From the NCBI RefSeq assembly GCF_014203855.1, contig NZ_JACHJV010000002.1, positions 186,001 to 250,000 on the forward strand: DNA of 64,000 bases. The letters are read 5' to 3'. How positions within the stretch are numbered: position 1 is the first letter of the stretch; each line of letters begins with the position of its first letter. Made by a program: the position numbers and the translations under genes. The notes under the pieces are model-generated. The model made no database searches and had not been told where the DNA came from. It saw only the letters and a program-made list of their open reading frames with translations. Shown here piece by piece: positions 44,301 through 51,457 of this stretch. The stretch is from Kitasatospora kifunensis (GTDB lineage: Bacteria; Actinomycetota; Actinomycetes; Streptomycetales; Streptomycetaceae).

Positions 44301-44342
44301 CGCTCATTGCCGGTGGGGCGGACCCCACGCAGGATCTCGGAC

Positions 44343-44612
44343 ATGGACAACTACCCGTTGCAGCGTGCGCTGTTCGAGCGGATCCGGGGCAGCGGCAGCC
44401 ACACGGGCGCCGGGGCACCTGTACTGCCCCTCGACCAGGAGACGGCCCTCGCCCAGGGCGACTTGCGCGCCCTCGCCGAGTACGGGGTGCACCCCGTACT
44501 GCTCAACGCCTTCGCCCGGCTGATCGGGAAGTCGCGCGACGAGTACCGGGAACTGCTGGTCGGCACCGGTGTGGCGGTCGAGGAGGTGACCCCCCGGTGG
44601 CGCGCATCGTAG
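44343..44612 (+). CDS. LigA-like small subunit of extradiol ring-cleavage dioxygenase
   Basis: Helical protein of 89 aa resembling LigA, the alpha subunit of protocatechuate 4,5-dioxygenase that caps the active site of LigB. The family-like core is QGDLRALAEYGVHPVLLNAF, then ARLIGKSRDEYRELLVGTG. It overlaps the following ligB-like gene by 16 nt, so the subunits should be made together. The first gene of the cluster after IclR, it has a candidate operator 42 nt upstream. The ATG lacks a strong ribosome binding site (AGGAT at 10 nt). Confidence 0.8.
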   Translation: MDNYPLQRALFERIRGSGSHTGAGAPVLPLDQETALAQGDLRALAEYGVHPVLLNAFARLIGKSRDEYRELLVGTGVAVEEVTPRWRAS

Positions 44613-45427
44613 CGGCCTTCGGCGCCTCGCACGCCCCGATGATGATCAGCGCGAGGGAGTCGGCTCCCCAGGCGCAGCGGGAGCGATTCTTCGCAGGCCT
44701 GGAGCAGGCCACCGACCGGGTCCGGGCCGCGCGGGCCCAAGCCGTGGTGCTGATCTCCAACGAGCACTTCACCAACTTCTTCCTGGAGAACTTCCCCCAG
44801 CACTGCGTGGGACTGGGCGCCGTCCACACCGGTCCGACCGAGCCCTGGCTGGGCATCGCGCACAACTCCCCGGTGCCGGGCTCGCCGGACCTCGCCATGG
44901 CGATCACCAGGCAGCTGCTCGGCGACGGCTTCGAACCGGCCTTCTCGCATCAACTCCGGCTCGATCACGGTGTGATGACCGTCTATCACGCCATCGCCCC
45001 GCAGCTCGACCTGCCCTTGGTGCCGATCCTGCAGAACTGCGCCGTCGCCCCGATGCTCTCGCTGCGCGCCGCCCACGCCTTCGGACAGGGCCTGGCACGG
45101 GCGATCGCGGCGTGCGAGGCGGTCGAGCGGGTGGCCGTGGTCGCCGCCGGCGGTCTGTCCCACTGGGTGGGGACCGAACGGGTCGGCGACATCGACCAGG
45201 AGTTCGACCGCTGGTTCCTGGACCGGTTGGCCCGCAACCGCTTCGAGGACGTCCTCGACCTGCCGGACGAGGAGCTGGAACAGGCCGGTAACGGCGCGCA
45301 CGAGATCCGCAGCTGGCTGACCCTGGCCGGGCTCGCCGACCGTCCGGCCGAGGTGCTGGCCTACGAGCCGATCCGCGAGTGGATCACCGGCATGGCCGTG
45401 GCGCACTATGACTTGAGGCAGCCGTGA
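44597..45427 (+). CDS. LigB-family (class III) extradiol dioxygenase, probably protocatechuate ring cleavage
   Basis: Non-haem Fe(II) dioxygenase catalytic subunit of 276 aa. Metal ligands match LigB: His12 in GASHAPMM, His57 in SNEHFTNFF and Glu237 in NGAHEIRSWL. The catalytic base His190 lies in GGLSHW. Substrate is inferred from context: the 3-dehydroshikimate dehydratase in the same operon makes protocatechuate. The downstream ACMSD-like decarboxylase and HMS-type dehydrogenase fit 2,3-cleavage (Paenibacillus Pra pathway) better than 4,5-cleavage (Lig pathway). GTG start with GAGGAGG 10 nt upstream, overlapping the LigA-like gene. Its own stop overlaps the next start as GTGA. Confidence 0.85.
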   Translation: MARIVAAFGASHAPMMISARESAPQAQRERFFAGLEQATDRVRAARAQAVVLISNEHFTNFFLENFPQHCVGLGAVHTGPTEPWLGIAHNSPVPGSPDLAMAITRQLLGDGFEPAFSHQLRLDHGVMTVYHAIAPQLDLPLVPILQNCAVAPMLSLRAAHAFGQGLARAIAACEAVERVAVVAAGGLSHWVGTERVGDIDQEFDRWFLDRLARNRFEDVLDLPDEELEQAGNGAHEIRSWLTLAGLADRPAEVLAYEPIREWITGMAVAHYDLRQP

Positions 45428-46431
45428 CCAGAGCGAGCGCGGGAGCCATCGACGTCCACGCGCACGCCATGCCGCTGGAGTTGCTGCGGTGGTTGGCCGC
45501 CCGCGACCTGGCCGGGCTCGACGCGCTCCCGCACGGCCAGGTCCGGCTGGACCCGGCCGTGGCCGGGGTCCCGGCCGGCACCCCGATCCCCTGCCCGCCC
45601 GAGCAGTACGACCTGACGGCCCGGCTGGCCGCGATGGACGCCACCGGCTGCGCCCGCCAGGCGGTCTCGCTGCCGCCGTTCACCACCGCCGGCACCAGCA
45701 CGGACGAGCAGCTGGCCGCCGAGGTGGCGGCCGCGGGCAACGACGCGCTGGCCGCCCACGTGGGACAGGCGCCCGACCGGCTCTGCGCGCTGGGCACGGT
45801 CCCGGTGGGCGGCGCGCACGCGGTCGCGGAGGCCCGGCGCTGCCTGGACGAGCTCGGCATGGCGGGGGTGGCCATCGGCACCCAGGGCTGTGCCCGGGAT
45901 CTCGACGATCCGGTCAACGAGCCGCTCTGGGCGTTCCTCGCCGAGCGGCAGGCCTTCACCTTCCTGCACCCCAACGCCTCGCCGGCCCCGGCGCGCACCG
46001 CCGCCTACTGGCTGCCGCAGTTGGTCGGTTACCCCACCGAGACCGCGATCGCGGTGGCCCGTCTGGTCCTCGGCGGAGTGCTGGACCGTCACGACCTGCG
46101 CCTGTGCCTGGCCCACGGAGGGGGCTGCGTGCCGTCCCTGCGCGGCCGCCTTGACCTGGGCTGGCACCGCAAGGAGGCCGCCCGGACCACCCCACTGCCA
46201 CCCACCGCCTACCTCGACCGGCTCTACTACGACACCGCCGTCTTCGATCCCGCGGCGCTGCGGCAGATCGTGGCGCAGGTCGGTGCCGAACACGTGCTGC
46301 TCGGCACCGACTTCCCGTTCGACCTCTCCGACACCGATCCGCTCGGCACCCTGCACGCGCTGGGCCTGAGCGAGGCCGACACCCGTCGCGTGGCGTCCGA
46401 GACCGCCGCCAGGCTGCTGAACATCGGCTGA
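45424..46431 (+). CDS. ACMSD-like amidohydrolase, predicted carboxy-hydroxymuconate-semialdehyde decarboxylase
   Basis: Metal-dependent decarboxylase of the amidohydrolase-2 family, 335 aa. Zinc ligands are His12 and His14 (DVHAHAM) with later residues in TFLHPNAS, LAHGGGC and GTDFPFDLSD. The sequence follows the ACMSD pattern (YWLPQLVGYPTETAIAVARL, LGGVLDRHDLRLCLAHGGG), including the substrate-binding region. ACMSD removes a carboxyl next to a semialdehyde; the same chemistry converts 5-carboxy-2-hydroxymuconate-6-semialdehyde to 2-hydroxymuconate semialdehyde (PraH). A hydrolase role like LigI is less likely. Translationally coupled to the dioxygenase by a GTGA overlap. Confidence 0.83.
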   Translation: MTRASAGAIDVHAHAMPLELLRWLAARDLAGLDALPHGQVRLDPAVAGVPAGTPIPCPPEQYDLTARLAAMDATGCARQAVSLPPFTTAGTSTDEQLAAEVAAAGNDALAAHVGQAPDRLCALGTVPVGGAHAVAEARRCLDELGMAGVAIGTQGCARDLDDPVNEPLWAFLAERQAFTFLHPNASPAPARTAAYWLPQLVGYPTETAIAVARLVLGGVLDRHDLRLCLAHGGGCVPSLRGRLDLGWHRKEAARTTPLPPTAYLDRLYYDTAVFDPAALRQIVAQVGAEHVLLGTDFPFDLSDTDPLGTLHALGLSEADTRRVASETAARLLNIG

Positions 46432-46489
46432 GACTCCTCGTACACCTCGCCTCTCCAGAGACAGGCACCGAAGAGACAGGCAGCAAGTC

Positions 46490-47692
46490 ATGACTCCATC
46501 GCGTCCTGAGACGAAGGTCCTGCCCACCTCGCGGCCGGGCCGACAATCCCACTGGTACGACTTCCATGCCGCCCAGCAGCCCGACTGGGACGATCCCCAG
46601 GCCCGCGACGAGATCTGCACCCAGCTGGCCGAACGCCCCGTGCTGGTCTCGGTCGACGAACTGCGCGCCCTGCGGCAGGAGCTCGCCGCGGTGGCGGCAG
46701 GGCGCTCGCTGGTCCTGCAGGCCGGGGACTGCGCCGAGAGCTTCGCGCAGAGCACGCCCGAGCACGCCGCGGCCAAGGCGGACACGGTGGCCACCCTGGC
46801 CGACCGGCTGGCGGCGGACACCGGCACGGCCGTCGTGCGCATCGGCCGGATCGCCGGGCAGTACGCCAAGCCCCGCTCCGCGCCCACCGAGCTGGTCGGC
46901 GAGCGCGAACTGCCCTCCTTCCGCGGACACATCGTCAACGACCCGGCACCCGAGGAGGACGCCCGACGCCACCGCCCGCAGCGGTTGCTCCAGGCCTACG
47001 AGGCGTCCCGGACCACCGCGCGGGCCCTGCGCGAGCGGCCGCAGCGCCTGTGGACCAGCCACGAGGCGCTGATCCTGGACTACGAGGTGCCCTTGGTGCG
47101 CTTCGACGAAGCCGCAGCCGACCTGTTCCTCGGCTCCACCCACCTGCCCTGGGTCGGTGAGCGGACCAGGCAGAGCGACGGCGCCCACGTGCGGCTGCTG
47201 GCCGACGTGGTCAACCCGGTCGGCTGCAAGGTGAGCGGGAGCGGCCCGATCGAGGAGCTGCTGCGCGTCTGCGAGCGGCTCGACCCCGACCGCACCCCAG
47301 GCCGGCTGACGCTGATCTCCCGGTTCGGCGCTGACCACGTCGCCCGCCAACTGCCGGACGTCGCCAGCGCGGTCCGCGCGGCGGGCCACCCGGTGGTGTG
47401 GCTCTGCGATCCCATGCACGGCAACACCTACCGCAGCCGGGTCGGCCTGAAGACCCGGCAGCTGAGCGTCATCCAGCAGGAGGTGCGAGGCTTCGTCACG
47501 GCCTTGCGCGCAGCCGGGGTCCACCCGGGCGGCCTGCACCTGGAGGTCTCCGCGCAGCCGGTGACCGAGTGCGTCGGCGCGGAGGTGGCCGACGAGGAGC
47601 AGCTGACCACCCGCTACACCACGCTCTGCGACCCGCGACTGAGCCCTCGTCAAGCGGCCGAGGTGGTGCGGACCTTCACCGAGGGCCTCTGA
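46490..47692 (+). CDS. Class II (plant/PhzC-type) DAHP synthase
   Basis: 3-Deoxy-D-arabino-heptulosonate-7-phosphate synthase, the entry step of the shikimate pathway, joining phosphoenolpyruvate and erythrose 4-phosphate. Class II motifs are clear: LVLQAGDCAESF, VRIGRIAGQYAKPRS, NPVGCKVSGSGP, CDPMHGNTYRS and LHLEVSAQPVTEC. At 400 aa it is shorter than the primary actinobacterial enzyme (about 450-460 aa), lacking N-terminal extension residues tied to feedback control. That is typical of copies inside secondary-metabolite clusters. It therefore likely boosts 3-dehydroshikimate supply for the next gene. Its last codons are repeated five times beyond the stop. Confidence 0.92.
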   Translation: MTPSRPETKVLPTSRPGRQSHWYDFHAAQQPDWDDPQARDEICTQLAERPVLVSVDELRALRQELAAVAAGRSLVLQAGDCAESFAQSTPEHAAAKADTVATLADRLAADTGTAVVRIGRIAGQYAKPRSAPTELVGERELPSFRGHIVNDPAPEEDARRHRPQRLLQAYEASRTTARALRERPQRLWTSHEALILDYEVPLVRFDEAAADLFLGSTHLPWVGERTRQSDGAHVRLLADVVNPVGCKVSGSGPIEELLRVCERLDPDRTPGRLTLISRFGADHVARQLPDVASAVRAAGHPVVWLCDPMHGNTYRSRVGLKTRQLSVIQQEVRGFVTALRAAGVHPGGLHLEVSAQPVTECVGAEVADEEQLTTRYTTLCDPRLSPRQAAEVVRTFTEGL

Positions 47693-47775
47693 ACCGAGTG
47701 CCTCTGAACCGAGTGCCTCTGAACCGAGTCCCTCTGAACCGAGTCCCTCTGAACCGAGGGCCTCTGAACCGTGTC
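47686..47775. repeat. Six 15-bp tandem copies of the DAHP synthase gene end
   Basis: Unit cctctgaaccgagtg, with the first copy containing the stop codon TGA of the DAHP synthase gene. Each further copy repeats the stop in the same frame. The array fills nearly all of the gap to the next gene. Confidence 0.93.
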
Positions 47776-47819
47776 GCAGCCGCCCGTTGACCACCGACCA
47801 GGAAGGGAGCTCCGGAGCC

Positions 47820-49679
47820 ATGCGACGGAGTATTGCCACGGTGTGCCTCTCCGGCACCCTCGCGGACAAGCTGGACGCCGCAGCGGCGGCGGGCTTCGAC
47901 GGGGTGGAGATCTTCGAGAACGACCTGATCGCCTCCGCCTGGTCACCCGCCGAGATCCGCGCCCGTTGCGCGGATCTCGGCCTGGCCATCGACCTCTACC
48001 AGCCGTTCCGCGATTTCGAGGGGGTGCCGCAGGATCTCCTGGCGGCCAATCTGCGAAGAGCGGAGCGCAAGTTCGACGTCATGCAGGAGCTCGGTGCCCG
48101 CACCCTGCTGGTCTGCTCCTCGGTGGCCGCACAGGCGGTGGACGACGACGCCTTGGCCGCCGAGCAGCTGCGGGTGCTCGCTGAGCGGGCCGAGCGGCGC
48201 GGGCTGCGGATCGCGTACGAGGCGCTGGCCTGGGGGCGGCACGTCAGCACCTGGGGACACTCCTGGGAGATCGTGCGCCGCGCCGACCACCCGGCGCTGG
48301 GCCTGTGCCTGGACAGCTTCCACATCCTCTCCCGGGAGTCGCGGCCCAGCGGCATCGACCTGGTACCGGCCGAGAAGCTGTTCTTCCTCCAACTGGCCGA
48401 CGCCCACCGGCTGGACATGGGCGTGCTGAGCTGGAGCCGGCACCACCGGCTCTTTCCGGGGCAGGGCTCGTTCGACCTGCCGGGCCTGCTGGGGCAGATC
48501 CTGGCGGCCGGCTACCGTGGCCCGCTCTCTCTGGAGGTCTTCAACGACGTGTTCCGCCAGGCCGATCCCCGGCAGACGGCGGTGGCCGCGATGCGCTCGC
48601 TGCTGGCCCTGCAGGAGAGCGCCGGGCAGCTGGACGTGCCCTCCGCGCCGGTGCCGAGCGGCTTCGGCTACGTCGAACTGTCGGTCACCGAGGCCTCCAG
48701 GGCCACGGTGGCCGGCACGCTGGCGGCGCTGGGCTTCGTTCGCTCCGGCGAGCACCGCTCACGACCGGTCGAGCTGTGGCAGCAGGGGGAGGCCCGCGTG
48801 CTGCTCGCCGGCAGGAGCCAAGGGCGCGGTGCGGAGAGATGTGATGGCGACACCATCTCGGCCCTGGCCTTCGAGAGCGCCGACCCGCAGCGCTCCCTGC
48901 GGCGGGCTGCGGCGCTGCTGGCGGCGCCCGCGGTGAGCGAGGGCGGCTGCGGCGAGACCGGGGAGGCAGCGGGTAAGGCGGCTGCGCTCACCGCGCCCGA
49001 CCGGACGGCCATCTTGATCCACCGCCCGTTCGGCGAACCAGGCTGCTGGTCAAGGGCGTTCAAACAAGCCGAGGGTGCCGGACCGACCGCGGCGAGCGAC
49101 GGCCGGCTGACCGGGATCGACCAGGTGACGCTGACCCAGCCGTTCGACCGTTTCGAGGAGGCCGCACTGGTCTACCGGGCGCTCGGCCTGTCGCTGAGCG
49201 AGGAAGCCGAGTACCCGGCGCCCTTCGGCCTGATCCGCAGCCGCACCGCCACCGATCCGGCGCAGCGCGTGCGGGTCACCCTCATCGGCACCCTGGAGCG
49301 GCGCGGTGAGTGGTCCCCGGGTGTCCCCGAGCCGCAGCACGTCACCTTCACCGCCTCCGACGTCTTCGCCGCCGCCCGGGCCGCCCGCGATCACGGTGCG
49401 CCGCTGCTGCCGATCCCGCACAACTACTACGCCGACCTCGACGCCCGGCTCGGCCTGGAACCGGAACTGCTGGACCGGCTGCAGGAGTTCGACGTGCTCT
49501 ACGACCGCGACGAGGGGGGCGAGGTCTACCACTTCTTCACCGGCCTGCTGGGGAGTCGGATCTTCTTCGAGGTGGTGCAGCGCGTCGGCGCCTACCGGGG
49601 AGCCGGGGTGGCCGACACCCCGGTGCGGATGGCCGCGCACCGCCGGCTGCGACAGCAGCACAGCCTGCTGCGTGGTTAA
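47820..49679 (+). CDS. 3-Dehydroshikimate dehydratase with C-terminal HPPD-like domain (QuiC-type)
   Basis: Bidomain enzyme of 619 aa predicted to convert 3-dehydroshikimate to protocatechuate. The N-terminal AP-endonuclease-like barrel (residues 1-280) starts RRSIATVCLSGTLADKLDAA and GFDGVEIFENDL. Metal-ligand segments are RIAYEALAWG, LGLCLDSFHIL and LSLEVFND. The C-terminal half (about 285-610) is a double VOC/HPPD-like domain, as in QuiC1 of Pseudomonas. Two metal ligands are present (PQHVTFTASD, IFFEVVQR), but the position of the first HPPD His reads IDQVTLTQ (Gln), so this half may not bind iron. ATG 47820 has GGGAGC upstream; a TTG 11 codons earlier is an alternative. Confidence 0.88.
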   Translation: MRRSIATVCLSGTLADKLDAAAAAGFDGVEIFENDLIASAWSPAEIRARCADLGLAIDLYQPFRDFEGVPQDLLAANLRRAERKFDVMQELGARTLLVCSSVAAQAVDDDALAAEQLRVLAERAERRGLRIAYEALAWGRHVSTWGHSWEIVRRADHPALGLCLDSFHILSRESRPSGIDLVPAEKLFFLQLADAHRLDMGVLSWSRHHRLFPGQGSFDLPGLLGQILAAGYRGPLSLEVFNDVFRQADPRQTAVAAMRSLLALQESAGQLDVPSAPVPSGFGYVELSVTEASRATVAGTLAALGFVRSGEHRSRPVELWQQGEARVLLAGRSQGRGAERCDGDTISALAFESADPQRSLRRAAALLAAPAVSEGGCGETGEAAGKAAALTAPDRTAILIHRPFGEPGCWSRAFKQAEGAGPTAASDGRLTGIDQVTLTQPFDRFEEAALVYRALGLSLSEEAEYPAPFGLIRSRTATDPAQRVRVTLIGTLERRGEWSPGVPEPQHVTFTASDVFAAARAARDHGAPLLPIPHNYYADLDARLGLEPELLDRLQEFDVLYDRDEGGEVYHFFTGLLGSRIFFEVVQRVGAYRGAGVADTPVRMAAHRRLRQQHSLLRG

Positions 49680-49701
49680 GGGCTGAGACGGATCGGCAGG
49701 C

Positions 49702-49719
49702 CTTCCGCTGGGCGGAAGC
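49702..49719. promoter_or_regulatory. Candidate IclR operator upstream of the tautomerase gene
   Basis: CTTCCGCTGGGCGGAAGC, with arms CTTCCGC and GCGGAAG around TGG. It ends 41 nt before the start at 49761, nearly the same spacing as the matching site before 44343. It suggests a second controlled promoter inside the cluster. As a hairpin it could also end the upstream transcript. Confidence 0.6.
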
Positions 49720-49760
49720 GGGCCCTTCGGCGGCGTGGGCCGATCTGCCACGGTGGGGGC

Positions 49761-49955
49761 ATGCCGCTGATCGAGATCACCCTGGCCGAGGGGCGGGAAT
49801 ACGCGCGCTTGCGCACCCTGATGCACCGGATCCACGAGGCCGTCCGCGACACGCTCGACGTCCCCGATGCCAGCGTCCGCGTGATCGTGCGTGAAGTGCC
49901 CCCCACCCACTGGTCGGCGGGCGATGTGACCTTGCAGGAACGGGAGCGGGACTGA
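49761..49955 (+). CDS. 4-Oxalocrotonate tautomerase-family protein
   Basis: Small tautomerase of 64 aa, the standard length for the 4-OT family. The catalytic Pro follows the initiator Met (PLIEITLAEGRE). Arg residues near positions 11-17 and in VRVIVREVPPTHWSAGDVTL fit substrate binding. It would convert 2-hydroxymuconate to 2-oxohex-3-enedioate (4-oxalocrotonate), after the dehydrogenase encoded 20 nt downstream. A candidate IclR site lies 41 nt upstream, so it probably leads a second transcription unit. Confidence 0.88.
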   Translation: MPLIEITLAEGREYARLRTLMHRIHEAVRDTLDVPDASVRVIVREVPPTHWSAGDVTLQERERD

Positions 49956-49975
49956 CCGCGGCAGGAGACGTGAGC

Positions 49976-51454
49976 ATGGAGTTCGTACCGCACGTGATCG
50001 ACGGCGTCGAGACGGCGTCCGCGGACGGGCAGCGGTTCGCCACGGTGGATCCGTGGACCCGCGAGCCGTGGGCCGAGGTCGCCCTGGGCGGCGAGCAGGA
50101 GGTGGAGCGGGCGGTGAGTGCCGCCCGGCGCGCCTTCGACCAGGGCCCCTGGCCCCGGATGGGCCGGGCCGAACGCGGTCGTCTGCTGCACAAGCTGGCC
50201 GACCTGATCGAGGAGCACGGCGAGCAGCTCGCGCTGGTGGACACCACCGACATGGGCAAGCCGATCGCCGACACCCGGGGCAAGGACGTGCCGCGCTCCG
50301 CCGCCAACTTCCGGTTCTTCGCCGACCACGCGCGCCTGACGCCCGACGAGGCGCTGCCCTCCGACACCGGCCACCACATCTACACCCGGCACGAGCCGGC
50401 CGGGGTGGTCGCGGCCATCGCGCCGTGGAACTTCCCGCTGATGATGGCCTCCTGGAAGATCGCCCCGGCGCTGGCCTGGGGCAACACCGTGGTCCTCAAG
50501 CCGGCCGAGCAGAGCCCGGCCTCGGCCAGCCACCTCGCGCGGCTGGCGCTGGAGGCGGGTATCCCGCCCGGGGTCCTCAACGTGGTGCACGGCTACGGCG
50601 GCTCCTCGGTCGGGCAGGCGCTCACCGAACGCCCGGACATCGACCGGATCACCTTCACCGGCGAGTCCGCCACCGGCCGGTTGATCTCCCGAGCCGCGGC
50701 CGACCACCTCACCCCGGTGAGCCTGGAGTTGGGCGGCAAGGGCGCCAACCTCGTCTTCGCGGACGCCGATCTGGACGGCGCCGTCAACTGGTCGCTCCAG
50801 GCGATCTTCGCCAACGCCGGGCAGGTCTGCCTGGCCGGCAGCCGGATCTACGTCCAGCGGCCGGTGTACGACGAGTTCCTCGACCGGTTCAGCAAGGCCG
50901 CGCAGGCGCTGCGGGTGGGCGACCCCAAGGACCCGGCGACCCAGGTGGGCCCGCTCGCCAGTGCTGAGCACCACGCCAAGGTCTGCTCCTACCTGGACCT
51001 GGCCGAGCAGGGCGGCGGCCGCCTGCTCACCGGCGGGCGCGGCGAGGGCTGGTTCGTGCGGCCGACCGTGCTGGTCGAGGTCGCACCGTCCTCCCCCCTG
51101 GTGCGGGAGGAGATCTTCGGGCCGGTCGCGGTGATCACGCCCTTCGACACCGAGCAGGAGGCGGTGGCACAGGCCAACGACACGCCGTTCGGACTCAACG
51201 CGATCGTCTTCACCGAGGACCTGCACCGGGCCCACCGGGTCAGCGCCGGCCTGCGGGTCGGCACGGTCTGGGTCAACTGCTTCTTCGTCCGCGACCTGCG
51301 CGCCCCCTTCGGCGGTGTCGGCGACTCCGGGGTCGGCCGTGAAGGCGGCTCGTACAGCCGGGAGTTCTTCACCGAGCCGAAGGCCGTCGTGCTGCGCATC
51401 GACCACAGCACACCAGACCGTGCGCGCCCGAGCACCAGCTCGAACGGGGGATGA
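49976..51454 (+). CDS. Aldehyde dehydrogenase, 2-hydroxymuconic-semialdehyde-dehydrogenase type
   Basis: NAD-dependent aldehyde dehydrogenase of 492 aa. The fingerprint is complete: AIAPWNFPLMMASWKIAPAL, SLELGGKGANLVFADADLDG with the catalytic base Glu, and the nucleophile Cys in NAGQVCLAGSRIYV. EEIFGPVAVITPF and the C-terminal NCFFVRDLRAPFGGVGDSGV are also present. The last segment is characteristic of 2-hydroxymuconic semialdehyde dehydrogenases (DmpC/XylG/PraB). It would oxidise the ring-cleavage product to 2-hydroxymuconate. ATG 49976 has GGAG 8 nt upstream; an in-frame GTG six bases earlier is too close to it. It lies 3 nt before the GH3 gene. Confidence 0.9.
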   Translation: MEFVPHVIDGVETASADGQRFATVDPWTREPWAEVALGGEQEVERAVSAARRAFDQGPWPRMGRAERGRLLHKLADLIEEHGEQLALVDTTDMGKPIADTRGKDVPRSAANFRFFADHARLTPDEALPSDTGHHIYTRHEPAGVVAAIAPWNFPLMMASWKIAPALAWGNTVVLKPAEQSPASASHLARLALEAGIPPGVLNVVHGYGGSSVGQALTERPDIDRITFTGESATGRLISRAAADHLTPVSLELGGKGANLVFADADLDGAVNWSLQAIFANAGQVCLAGSRIYVQRPVYDEFLDRFSKAAQALRVGDPKDPATQVGPLASAEHHAKVCSYLDLAEQGGGRLLTGGRGEGWFVRPTVLVEVAPSSPLVREEIFGPVAVITPFDTEQEAVAQANDTPFGLNAIVFTEDLHRAHRVSAGLRVGTVWVNCFFVRDLRAPFGGVGDSGVGREGGSYSREFFTEPKAVVLRIDHSTPDRARPSTSSNGG

Positions 51455-51457
51455 GTC

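Noticed and set aside
47686..47775. CRISPR-like array from evenly spaced 15-bp repeats
   Set aside because: Units are contiguous with no spacers and clearly derive from the adjacent gene end.
44343..49679. Simple protocatechuate catabolic operon
   Set aside because: No decarboxylase, hydratase or aldolase of the lower pathway is present, while a DAHP synthase and dehydroshikimate dehydratase make the substrate internally.
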